Translations under genes and position numbers: made by a program
Shown: one piece after another, positions 1-8,624 of the stretch
Numbering within the stretch: position 1 is the stretch's first letter
Layout of the letters: each line of letters opens with the position of its first letter
From: Polyrhizophydium stewartii
Lineage: Eukaryota; Chytridiomycota; Chytridiomycetes; Rhizophydiales
Reading direction: 5' to 3'
Assembly (NCBI GenBank): GCA_027604665.1
Contig: JADGIZ010000382.1
Span: 1-14,777 of the forward strand
DNA: 14,777 nt
The notes under the pieces: generated by a model
The model's input: the letters and a program-made list of their open reading frames with translations, nothing else
Databases searched by the model: none
What the model was told of the DNA's origin: nothing

Positions 1-127
1 ACTCGGGGGGGGGCGGCGCCGCCGGCCCGCCCCCACCCCCACCGCCCCCCCCCCCCCCCCCCGCGCCCCCCCCCCCCCCCCCCGCCCGGGGCCCCCGCCC
101 CCCCCCCCGGGGGCGCGCCCGCCGCGG
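1..127. repeat. C/G homopolymer-rich contig end
   Basis: This stretch is almost wholly C and G, with long uninterrupted C runs at about 49-82 and 98-108 and hardly any A or T. It sits directly before the codons of a conserved spliceosomal protein whose expected first five or so residues should be here but are not. No acceptor AG lies close upstream of the conserved part, so an intron does not explain the break well. I read it as a sequencing or assembly artefact at a contig edge. A genuine GC-rich tract cannot be excluded. Confidence 0.6.
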
Positions 128-1603
128 GGCCTCGCCACGGCGCGCGGCTCCGGCACCAACGGCTATGTCCAGCGCAACATGTCGGCGCTGCGCCCGCGCC
201 AGGCCGGGCCCAACCCGCACGCTGCGTCCGCGGCCGCCGCCCCCGCGCTGCAGCACCGCCAGCCCAACAAGGCCATCCTCGCCCACGAGCGCAAGCGCCA
301 GGTCGAGGTGCGCTGCCTCGAGCTCGAGGACTCGCTGCTCGCCCAGGGTGTCGACGAGCAGGATGTTGCCGAGCGCGTCCAGGCGCTGCGCACCAGCCTA
401 AACGCCGAGCTCGAGCGCGCCGACCAGCTCGCCGCCTCGTCCGCAGCTGCCGCCGCCGCCGCCGCGCGCGACCTGCACTCGCACCAGGTCCACCAGCTCG
501 CAGAGGCCAAGGCGCACGACAACAGGCGCTTCGCCTCGGCGCTGAAAATCGACTCGGACTTTGTCGAGGGTGGGTCGTTCGACAAGGAGCGCCTCGAGCG
601 CAAGCGCCTCGAGCGCATCGCGGACCGCGAGCGCCGCCAGCGCGAGAGGGAGCTCATTGAGAAGGCCCGCTCCGCCGCCGCCCGCGACAAGCGCGGCGCC
701 AAGAAGCGCAGCCGCAGGCGCGACAGCAGCTCGAGCAGCTCGGGCAGCGAAAGCTCGTCGTCGAGCGACAGCGACAGCGGCAGTGACAGCGACAGCGGCA
801 GAGACCGCCGCAGGCGCCGCTCTTCCGACGGCCGCCGTGGCCGCCGCAGTCGCCGCTCGCCCTCGCGCGCGCCGTCCCGCTCGCCGTCGCGCTCGAGCTC
901 ACGCTCAGTGTCGCCATCGAGATCGCCCGCCCGCGACCGAAAGAGCCGCCGCCATGACTCGCCTCCAAGGTCCTCCAGGCCGGATTCCAAGCGCGAGCGT
1001 CGCCCGAGTCCCAAACAGGAGCGTCGCCCGAGTCCCAAACAGGAGCGTCGCCCGAGCCCCAAGCAGGAGCGCAAGTCGCAGCAACCGCCGCCGCAGCAGC
1101 AGGCACCTGTCGCCACGTCGGGCGTCATGAACCCCGAGCGTGCCCGCATGCTCGGCCTCTCCACTGCCCCACCGCCGCAGCCGGCCCAACGAGCGCCGCC
1201 GCCCCAGCGTGCTCGGTCGAGCCCTCGTCGCTCTCGGTCGCCGCCCAGGAGCAACAGATCCCCGCCCGCAAGAGCCAGATCGCCGCCGCCGCGCACCCGT
1301 GCCCGCCTGCCATCGCGCTCGCCGTCCAGATCCCGCTCGCCGTCTAGATCCCGCTCGCCGCCGCGCGGTCGAGACCGCAGCGCCGAGCGCTCCAAGCGGC
1401 GCAGGCAGCGCTCACCGTCGCGCTCGGCATCGCCCAGCTCGCGCTCGGATAGTCGCTCGCGCTCGCCAAGCTCTCGTTCCGCCAGCTCGCGCTCCGCGAG
1501 CTCGCGGTCTGACAGTCGCTCGCCTTCCAGATCACCCAGCCGCTCGCGCAATCGCTCACGCCACCCACGGTCCCGCTCGCCATCGCCGCGGGCTGCCCGA
1601 TGA
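128..1603 (+). CDS. CWC21: CWC21/SRRM2-type spliceosomal SR protein, 5' end missing
   Basis: This is a pre-mRNA splicing factor of the Cwc21/Cwf21/SRRM2 family, nuclear proteins that bind Prp8 and Snu114 in the activated spliceosome. In frame upstream of the first ATG (179) lie GLATARGSGTNGYVQRN, the family's hallmark N-terminus, so translation must start further left. The usual MYNGI-like start is lost in the C/G-rich contig end, and the gene is treated as 5' partial. The helical cwf21 domain lies at about 275-400 (ILAHERKRQVEVRCLELEDS onward). A charged coiled segment follows, then a long RS domain (about 720-1600) rich in SRS, SPSR and RDRR blocks. Three tandem ERRPSPKQ units occur at 995-1066. 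The RS tail is typical of metazoan SRRM2 and longer-tailed fungal homologues; budding yeast Cwc21 is much shorter. The frame is open and intron-free to TGA at 1601. The family call is firm; the start is unknown. Confidence 0.87.
   Translation, partial: GLATARGSGTNGYVQRNMSALRPRQAGPNPHAASAAAAPALQHRQPNKAILAHERKRQVEVRCLELEDSLLAQGVDEQDVAERVQALRTSLNAELERADQLAASSAAAAAAAARDLHSHQVHQLAEAKAHDNRRFASALKIDSDFVEGGSFDKERLERKRLERIADRERRQRERELIEKARSAAARDKRGAKKRSRRRDSSSSSSGSESSSSSDSDSGSDSDSGRDRRRRRSSDGRRGRRSRRSPSRAPSRSPSRSSSRSVSPSRSPARDRKSRRHDSPPRSSRPDSKRERRPSPKQERRPSPKQERRPSPKQERKSQQPPPQQQAPVATSGVMNPERARMLGLSTAPPPQPAQRAPPPQRARSSPRRSRSPPRSNRSPPARARSPPPRTRARLPSRSPSRSRSPSRSRSPPRGRDRSAERSKRRRQRSPSRSASPSSRSDSRSRSPSSRSASSRSASSRSDSRSPSRSPSRSRNRSRHPRSRSPSPRAAR
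995..1066 (+). repeat. Three tandem 24-bp units inside CWC21
   Basis: Units lie at 995-1018, 1019-1042 and 1043-1066. The first two are identical; the third differs at two bases (T to C, A to G), both silent. Each encodes ERRPSPKQ, giving three evenly spaced RxPSPK sites that resemble proline-directed or SR-kinase phosphorylation sites. The near identity points to recent in-frame duplication. Confidence 0.9.
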
Positions 1604-1698
1604 TAGCGCGGCTGCTATGTCAGCCAGCGCGAATGAATGCAACGCCTCCCTGCCCCGGCATCGCACGGCAATCAGACAGATATCGCGGCAACGCGGCC

Positions 1699-1708
1699 TT
1701 AAAAAGGC
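1699..1708 (+). promoter_or_regulatory. TATA-like element before the PPxY protein gene
   Basis: TTAAAAAGG stands out in an otherwise GC-rich 156-bp spacer, about 52 bp before the ATG at 1760. A TATA-like role is inferred from composition and position only. Confidence 0.35.
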
Positions 1709-1759
1709 GGCGGCTCCCGCCCGCATTCGTCGCTCACCCCCGGCCGCCCTCCCGCAGCC

Positions 1760-2182
1760 ATGGGCGACCTGTTCCTGCCCGTGTTCCTCGTCTCGTCGCT
1801 GGCCTTTGCAAGCCTGATGCTCGCCCTGGCGCTCTGGCTGCGGCCCCGCGTGCGAGCGTGGATGGTACCCGCCGAGTGCGACGAGCGTGCCTGGATCACC
1901 GACACCGAGGCGGCCCTCCGCCCGCAGACCATGGTCGTTGTGCGTGCACCCGTCGCGGGCGCCGACGCCGTGCTCGCCGCCGACCCACCGCCGCCGTACA
2001 TCCCCGCCTACAGCGTGCCCGCCGCCCTGCCGCCCGCGTACACATTCATTGCGCGGCGGCCGGCCACGGCGGCTGTCCCGGCACCCCCCGCGGACGGCGG
2101 CCTGCGTGTCGTCGCCGTGCGATACGCCATCGCACCGCCCCACGCCGAGATTGCTCCGCCGCAACCGATAGCGAAACGTTGA
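1760..2182 (+). CDS. Small single-pass membrane protein with two PPxY motifs
   Basis: I do not recognise this 140-residue protein. Residues 4-28 form one strongly hydrophobic segment (LFLPVFLVSSLAFASLML core) followed by RPRVR, which suggests a signal anchor with the C-terminus in the cytosol (positive-inside rule). The tail is rich in Pro and Ala and contains PPPPY (76-80) and PPAY (91-94). These are PPxY motifs, the known ligands of WW domains in Rsp5/NEDD4 ubiquitin ligases. The start is chosen because GCAGCCATGG is a strong initiation context and a TATA-like site lies upstream. GC-rich third positions support coding. An adaptor that recruits Rsp5 to a membrane is a plausible but unproven role. 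There is no intron and no evident link to its neighbours; it is likely lineage-specific. Confidence 0.6.
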   Translation: MGDLFLPVFLVSSLAFASLMLALALWLRPRVRAWMVPAECDERAWITDTEAALRPQTMVVVRAPVAGADAVLAADPPPPYIPAYSVPAALPPAYTFIARRPATAAVPAPPADGGLRVVAVRYAIAPPHAEIAPPQPIAKR

Positions 2183-2474
2183 TCCGCATGGCCGCGGCGC
2201 TTTGACGCCATCGCGCCATCGCCTCGTATCTCGCAATCCGCCGCATCGCGCCGCATCGGATCGCAAAGGGGCCCTTCGATTGCATCATAGCACAACCTCA
2301 CCACTCCCAAGACTCCATATTTTGCATCACATCATATAGTATTGCATTGCACCGCGTCGTCCCAACCTGCTCAGCGTGCTCGACTCTGCGCTCATCACAC
2401 ATATTTTGCACGCCATGTTTATTCATATGAAGCCCATTCTGCGATTTCCTTGTGCTTGCTTGTCTCTCTCCGAG
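2183..2474. promoter_or_regulatory. Intergenic region and probable promoter/5' leader of the CFAP97 gene
   Basis: Base composition changes sharply here. The first part carries CATCG-rich short repeats, then the DNA becomes AT-richer (about 2275-2470) than any coding part of the window. An 11-bp sequence, CATATTTTGCA, occurs at 2316-2326 and again at 2400-2410. A CATATAGT TATA-like stretch lies near 2333-2340. A pyrimidine-rich run (about 2445-2470) precedes the chosen start codon. I see no gene here. Confidence 0.45.
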
Positions 2475-5076
2475 ATGCCCTGTCGAATGTCGCAATCGCG
2501 AAGAACTGCCGCTGCGCCAGTCGTCCCCGCGCCGCCCGTCCGCCCATTGCGACCGGCATCGGCCCGGCCTGCAGGATCCGTCCGATCGGCGCATGCGGCG
2601 CCCGCTCAGCCGAGGCAGCCGCAACCGCCGCCTCTTCCGACCTATGCCGTGCCGATGCTCAAACCGTCTCGCTCCGCGGCCCCATCTGCATCTTCTGCGC
2701 CGCGGCCAAAGAGCGCCGGCGTGTCCCGGCCATCGCCGTCCGGCGCAAACCGCAGCGCCACGGCGCCAAGCTCGCCGCCCATGTCCGCCGCGCAGCCGCC
2801 GCAGCCCGTCTTGGCGTCTCTATCGACCATCGCATGCCCGCCGCCCGCCCCGCCGCGCCTGCATCGGCCCATGTCCGCGCCGATCCGCCCGCCGGCATCC
2901 AACGCGTCGGCGCCCGTCGCGCTCGCTGCCGAGCGCGTCCACGGCCGTCATCACCAACCGCCTCACCCGCCGTCCCGGCCGCCTCGACTCGCATCCGCAC
3001 GCATGCCTCGCCCTGAATCAGCGCGATCGGGGCCCTCAGCACCAGGACCAGGCATTTCCACTCATGCGCAGCAAGACCCGCCGCGCTCGCCGCCCGCCGC
3101 CATCGGCCTCCTCGGAAACAATCTGCCTCCGCCAACGGCCGCGACGGCGCACAAGCGCTACACGTCCGTCTACCCCTGCGCCTCGAAGCTGCTAGCCAAA
3201 AAGTGGGACGACGCCGCGCGCAAGCGGCACCTCGAGAAGCTCAAGACCATGCGCGCGCGCATCGACAATGTGCAGCCGCGCAAGCTCAACCACCTCGCCA
3301 TCCCGTCCAAGAAGCTTCTCAACAAGCAAGGTGAGCGCCTGTCCCTCGCTGCCTACTCGACTCCTTCCCAAAGCAGTCGTTTTTAAACTCGCCGACGTGT
3401 GTCGATTAAGCTGACCTGCGTGGATCTCGTCCCGCACTCGCTGTCGCAATGCCAACACAGAAACATGCAAACGAATCGAGTACGAGAACCAGCTGCTCCT
3501 CGAGCGCATGCGAAGACTGTTTAGCGCGCCGTCGTCATATTCGTGCGTCTCGACGCTCAACGCCCGCACCATGGCAAACCGCCTCAACAAGTCTAAAATG
3601 AGCAAGCGAAAGCGAGGCGAGATGCTCGCGCAGATCCACAAGGAGAACTTGGTGCGCTCATTCACCCGGCCCGACCCGCTCTGCTTCAGCATCTTATATC
3701 GATGCATCGGCTCGAATAGCTGACGTGGTACCCCGATCGCCGTGATAACGCAGGCTCTCATGCATCGCGTCGAGAACAAGCAGGGCCACTATCAAGTCAA
3801 GGACTGCGACCGCGACCGCGAGCAGCATCTGCGGTACCTGCTCAACATGACCCGCTTCCCCGAGGCATACAGCGAAGCCATCAGCAAGGAGTCGCGGCGG
3901 GCCGTCGGCGTCGCTCAAGCGCGGTCAACGACTGACTCGGCTCCAGGCACCGGCACCGGCGGCGGTGGTGGATCCAAGCGGCCGCAGTCCGCGTCGAGCC
4001 GCGGCAGCCGCCAAGTGGCATCTGGCACTTCCAAAGCCCATGCGACGGCCAGCAAGACGGCGCCTTCGTCAACGGCAGCCGGAAAGACTCCTCGCTTATT
4101 GATCACCAGCGATCCAGAGAGCGCGATGGACCGAGGCAGCAATGGCTGCGGATCGCTCGGTCTTGTCGATGATGACGGCACGAGCGAGCCTTGCGTCGCT
4201 GGTGCCGCCACGGCGACCAGCGCTTCGTCCGGTCTGCAGCAGTCGGCTTTTAGTCGCATCTTGGAGCACGACGAGGGACTTGAAGGCAACATTTCAGTCG
4301 AGCAAGCGTCGGCGTCGGCGCTCGGCAAGCATCAGGGCGTGCCGCAGTTGGTATTCAGCGAGCAGGACGAGTCCAATAGCTCGGAAGCTCAGATGCAAGC
4401 TGCTGAACGCAGTCAAAACGGTGACCACGGCGACCACAACGACAGCTTCTTCTTTGACGACCAGGATCCACCCAAGAATGCCGGCCGAGATGGCGACCAC
4501 CACTCGCCTCGCACCACGCAGGGGCAGTTTGATTACACAGGCTCCGCGATAGCCGATACACCCAATGCATCATACGCGCCGTCAACGCACTCTATTCCGA
4601 CCGACTCGCGGGCATACGCATCCGATCTCGATGCTGGAGTATCAGACATTGCCCCCGGCGACGGCCAGAGCATGCACGGCGGCTTTCAAGCAACCCGCAG
4701 CACGGCTGAATTCGAGGACAAGCCAACTCCGCCGCGTCAGCCGCCAGAGCCGCAACCGCAGGCGACGCTTGTAACAGGCAACGTGCTGCTGACGCACGCA
4801 TCTGCGTTTGAGTACGACCTCGACGACTTTGACGACGAGGACATTTCGGCGCTGGCCAATGTGCCTGTTGTCGACGTAGCCGTGTCATTTACGTCCGCCG
4901 TCCCAGCTGTGTCGTCCTCACCGACTCCTCCGGTCCCCCCAAGCGAGGTTTCCGAGGCGGTCGTCTCTTCCCACGCCAGCGAGCTGCCCGCAAAGCCCGT
5001 CGACGAACCAGCACACACAGTGTCGTCCGACACCGCGGCGCTCATTGCAGCCGCAAGCCTCGACTTCTTTGACTGA
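2475..5076 (+). CDS. CFAP97 (hemingway)-domain flagellar protein, three exons
   Basis: Exons are 2475-3330, 3461-3651 and 3754-5076, giving 789 residues. Introns of 130 and 102 bp start with GTGAGC and GTGCGC, both contain CTGAC, and splicing phases match (1 and 0). The CFAP97 domain (about residues 225-388) crosses all three exons. It has the family pattern: a W with basic helices (KKWDDAARKRHLEKLKTMRA), IEYENQLLLERM, MLAQIHKENL, then HYQVKDCDRDREQHLRYLLN followed by an MTRFPE-type end. Family members (CFAP97, CFAP97D1, Drosophila hemingway) act in building or maintaining motile cilia. The domain is flanked by a Pro/Ser/Ala-rich N-terminus and an acidic, Ser-rich C-terminus with DLDDFDDEDI near the end, both apparently disordered. 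In-frame ATGs at 2415, 2427, 2475 and 2487 are possible starts. I chose 2475 because coding-type composition begins there and G is at -3. Confidence 0.85.
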
Positions 5077-5277
5077 GTGTGTCCTTACTCTTGACCCGAT
5101 CCTCGCTTTCCTCCTGCCGACCCCGCCTCTGATACGGCGCATCCATGAATCGTCTCTTTATTCGCCTCTCTGCAGCGTCCTTCCGGACAAGGCGTGCACC
5201 ATAAACACATTCAACGTGCCGTCCCGCATGACATCTCACTCCTACTTCCAGCGAGATCCCTGCCCCCGCGTGCGTCG
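5077..5277. other. Convergent 3' region between CFAP97 and PGAP1 genes
   Basis: This 201-bp spacer carries the 3' ends of two converging genes. On the minus strand AATAAA (plus-strand TTTATT at 5157-5162) lies about 115 bp past the PGAP1 stop. It is the clearest poly(A) signal I noticed in the window. ATAAAC at 5201 is a weak candidate for the plus-strand gene. Confidence 0.5.
5157..5162 (-). terminator. AATAAA poly(A) signal for PGAP1
   Basis: Canonical AATAAA on the minus strand downstream of the PGAP1 stop codon, in a GC-rich setting where chance occurrence is uncommon. Cleavage site not identified. Confidence 0.45.
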
Positions 5278-8200
5278 TCACGCTACACGCCTGCCCCGTA
5301 GCAGCCCGAGCCGCAGCGCACACTCCCACGCCATCACCAGTGAGAAGCACGCCGGCGCAACGTACGTGTACTGCCACCCGTACACGAGCACAAGCACGGT
5401 CGTGACGGCCGTGTCGGGCATCTGCCCCAGCCACGCCATCTCCTCGCGCGGCCCCGTGCCCGGCCGCGTGCGCTGGCCCAGCACAAACCACAAGTGCAGC
5501 GCGTTCTGCACAATCGTGAGCAGCCCAACGGCGCTGAACGGCGAGTTGGCCTCGAACGAGACGCCGTTGGCCACGCGCTCGAGGATCGAAAACGGCAGCA
5601 GCGTCGTGTACGCCACCAGAGCAATATGGTCGGCCGCCTTGCGCGCCTGTCCAACGAGCAGCGCGAGCGTCAGCATCAGCGGTCTCTCTTCGCAGTGCAT
5701 CACCAGCACCATCAAACAAGACGCACCCGTGAGCCGCTCGCATGGCAGTTGACCACCGTCAGACCAAACAGGTACGCCCACGCGACAATATGTACCACAT
5801 ACAGCGGCACAAGACCGACGGCGCACATGAGCACGAGCCCGAACCACGCATGCATGCGCGACGAGTACACAGGGCGGAACGCCCACGCCAGCGTCGCCGC
5901 AACAAGCTGGACCAGCACGTGCAGCACGGCCGAGAGAACCAGCAGCGTGCCCGTCGCCAGCACAAACCAAAACGTGAGCCCAAAGATGTTGATCACGTCG
6001 CGCGGGCCGAGGAACGTGGCGCGGTCGAGCGCGAGAAACGCCGGCACGTAGATGGATCCAAAGTCGATAAAAAAGACCGTCTGCAAGTGCGACCAAAAGT
6101 GCTTCTCGACCAGTTCCTCAAACGACCACGTGCGCGGCGACGCCGTCGCCGCAACCACGGGCCCGCCAAAGTAGTTGCAGTAGAACATGAGGGCCGTTCC
6201 GACCAGCATGGCAGGGAAAAACGAAGCATAGTCGCTCGCGACGCCCGCAAGGCTCCCGAGCCAGTGGACGCGCACGTGCAGCGTCGCGCGCGGGCACGCG
6301 TTGCTCGAGTAAACACTCAAATGCAAGCCCTCTGGCTCTGTTGGACGCCGCGGGTCGCTATACCACGAAACGATCATGTCCGTGATGTTTGAGACAAACT
6401 TGGTGTCGTACGACGGCGGGACAGAGTACTCGACAAAGGGCGTGAACACGGGCGAGCCGTCTGTGCCGTGCATGTCAGCACTCACAACCACTCGCCTCCA
6501 GATGTGCTTCGCTGCCCAGCTCACCGCAGTGGGGCTCCACGCGCATGTGGTACCGCAGCCGCCCGTCTCGGATCCGCGGGATTACAAAGTGCGACGCCAG
6601 CGACCCAGTGGAAAGCTCCCGCCTGGCGCCAAAGATGAGTCCGAGCGACGACACGCCAACCACAGCGCGCTGGCGAAAGTCGTCAAACGACGCTTCGAGA
6701 AAGGCATCTTGCGCGCCAGACCTCGGCTGCGGTGCGTGCACGTGGATCCGCACCCTCGCTTCCTTCTCAATCAGCGGGATCTCACGCGTGTCAAACTCAA
6801 TGAGCGTCCACGCCGGCCGCCCGTCGTCGCGCGACGCATGCAGCGGGTGGAACATGATCTCGAACGGCTTGGTCGTCGCTGCAGGCACGAGCCGCGCCGC
6901 AGAAGCAGTGATGTCGACCGCCCCGCCGTCGCCGCGGCCGGCAGAAGCCAGCATCAGCCGCGCAACATCGGCGTCGTCCAGGCCGGGACCAACGTCCACT
7001 GAGCCTGGCGCGCTCGCAGTCACCGTCACGTTGAATGCACGGCCGCGGGCCGGCAGGCTGGTCAGCAGCCGCATCACGGGCCGCGGCGCGTGCGCGTCGA
7101 GTACCAGCTCGTACGAGCGGTGGTTGGAGCCTGGGTCCGCGAGCGACGGCAAGCTGAGCTGCCCTGCGTGCACGAGCACGACGGGGTCCGCAGCAGCGCT
7201 GCTCGGAGGCGCAACGTGCGGCTTTGGACGCACGCCACGAAAGTGCTGCTCGAGCACGCGCATGCGGTCGTCTGGCGTCAGCAGCGCGCGCGTTGCGTTG
7301 CGGCGGTGCATGTCGTAGATGGACTCGGCAACAATCTCGAGCATCTGGTTGCACCACACGGCGCCCTCGTGGTCCGACGTCGCCCACACGCGCGGCACGG
7401 CCGTCGCGTAGACAGTGAGCCCGCGCGAGGGGTCAATGACGCCGTCGAGGTGCGTCAGCGCCGAGTTTAGCACCACGTCCTTGCGGCCGTTTGCAACCGA
7501 CACGAGCGTGATGTCCGCGACGGTATCATGGCCGATGCGCCACAGCTTGTTGGCACGCTCGTACAGGTCGACGATCCGGCGCGTGATGGGCGCGGGCGGA
7601 TGGCGGTGCGGCGACGACAGCGTGATGATGGCCTCGATGCTGCCTGCAGGCAGCTGCGGCATCTCGTCCGGGTCCGGAATGGGGCCATACGACTGCTGTC
7701 GCACGAGCACCGGCAGCAGCGTGATCAGGCGGGCGACAAAGCCGCCCATCGAGTGGCCGACAATGATGACCGAGCGCGGCGGATCCGGGAGGTGCTCGTA
7801 CCGCGCCAGGATCGTCTTGACGGCGTCGGCTGCGAACAGCGCCTGCCGCAGAAGCACGGAGTCCGAGAACGCGCTGAGCTCGTAGTTGGTGTCGACTGGC
7901 AATCACCGAGGCGTCAGAGACGCCTGGATCGGCCCGGCCGCTGCTCGGCCCTGGCCCCGGCCGGACCCACCGGCATAGATGTCGAGCGGCAGCTGCACGG
8001 CGCCCTCGCTGCGCTTCCAGCGCCAGACCCGCTGGGCGACGCTGCCAAAGGACCGCACCTGCTTGAACGACCCGGCGTTGCCCGGAAGGAACAACACGGG
8101 AATGCCCGTGACCTGCGGCCGCCACGCAGAGCCGTCAGCACATGTGCGACCGCCCAAGCAAGGCCGGGGCCTCCGCTGGATGCATCTGCGGCCGGCCAGG

Positions 8201-8468
8201 GCGGGCGACGCGGCTGCGGCGAGGCATCCGGCCCGGCGGGCCTCACCACGTCGTTGCTGAGCGGGACGTCCTGCTGCTCGCGGTGCAGCACCAGGCGGTA
8301 CCGCGCCGCGAGCGAGCGCGGCGCCGACCGCACGTCCTGCGGCACGTAGTGCGGCGCAATGTAGTTGCCGTCGCACGCCTTGGGGTCGATGCGGAATGCG
8401 AGCAGCGCCCACAGCGCCAGCGGCAGCACCGTCGTCGCAACGGCCGCCAACGCCAGTCGCATTTCCAC
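5278..8468 (-). CDS. BST1: GPI inositol-deacylase, PGAP1/Bst1 family, five exons
   Basis: This ER membrane lipase removes the acyl chain from the inositol of GPI anchors so that GPI proteins can leave the ER. Exons are 8468-8247, 8112-7971, 7895-6525, 6460-5727 and 5646-5278, giving 945 residues, close to the family length. All phases agree. Residues 5-26 are an N-terminal membrane anchor. [19 protein letters not shown] and [15 protein letters not shown] are hallmark PGAP1 segments rebuilt across introns. GHSMGG places the nucleophile at Ser170, near Ser174 of human PGAP1. [11 protein letters not shown] supplies the probable catalytic His297. The C-terminal third has several hydrophobic segments, as expected. 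The last intron (5647-5726) is the least certain: it was chosen for its GTGCGT donor, CTGAC and CAG acceptor, and the residues around it are weakly conserved. The gene diverges from the AP-3 beta gene 156 bp away. Confidence 0.93.
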
Positions 8469-8624
8469 AAGTCAAGTTTCCCGACTCGCGAACCACCGGG
8501 CGACACCCCCGCTTGCACGCCGCCCCGCGCCCGTCGTCCGCAGGCCGCCGACACCCCCGCCCCGCACGCGGCAGCGCCCACACAGCCCTCCCAACGGAAT
8601 AGTCTCGCAGCCGCACGCGCCGGA
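8469..8624. promoter_or_regulatory. Divergent promoter region between PGAP1 and AP-3 beta genes
   Basis: The two start codons face away from each other across 156 bp, so this stretch must hold both 5' leaders and at least part of both promoters. It is GC-rich with CACCCCCGC-like repeats and has no TATA or CCAAT box that I can see. Confidence 0.5.

Noticed and set aside
1..127. A telomere at the contig end.
   Set aside because: There is no TTAGGG-like unit or any other regular repeat period, only irregular C and G runs.
163..1551. A 462-codon open frame on the minus strand opposite CWC21, rich in ERELGER and RRSCLGLG repeats.
   Set aside because: It mirrors the RS-repeat codons of the plus-strand gene. 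GC-rich repeats such as CGCTCG leave the opposite frame free of stops. The plus strand carries a conserved family N-terminus and domain, so the antisense frame is a shadow.
5647..5726. A sequencing frameshift in PGAP1 between two membrane-coding frames.
   Set aside because: The frame change is fully explained by an 80-bp phase-0 intron with GTGCGT donor, CTGAC and GACAG acceptor, the same signals as the other introns.
5696..5777. An alternative PGAP1 intron with a GTCTGA donor and GCGAAG acceptor.
   Set aside because: It also keeps the frame, but donor and acceptor are poorer than the 5647-5726 model. It remains a fallback if RNA data disagree.
5742..6392. A 216-codon plus-strand frame rich in Arg, Gln and His, opposite PGAP1.
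   Set aside because: It is antisense to the conserved membrane part of PGAP1, has no recognisable domain and shows the Arg/His-rich composition typical of antisense frames in GC-rich genes.
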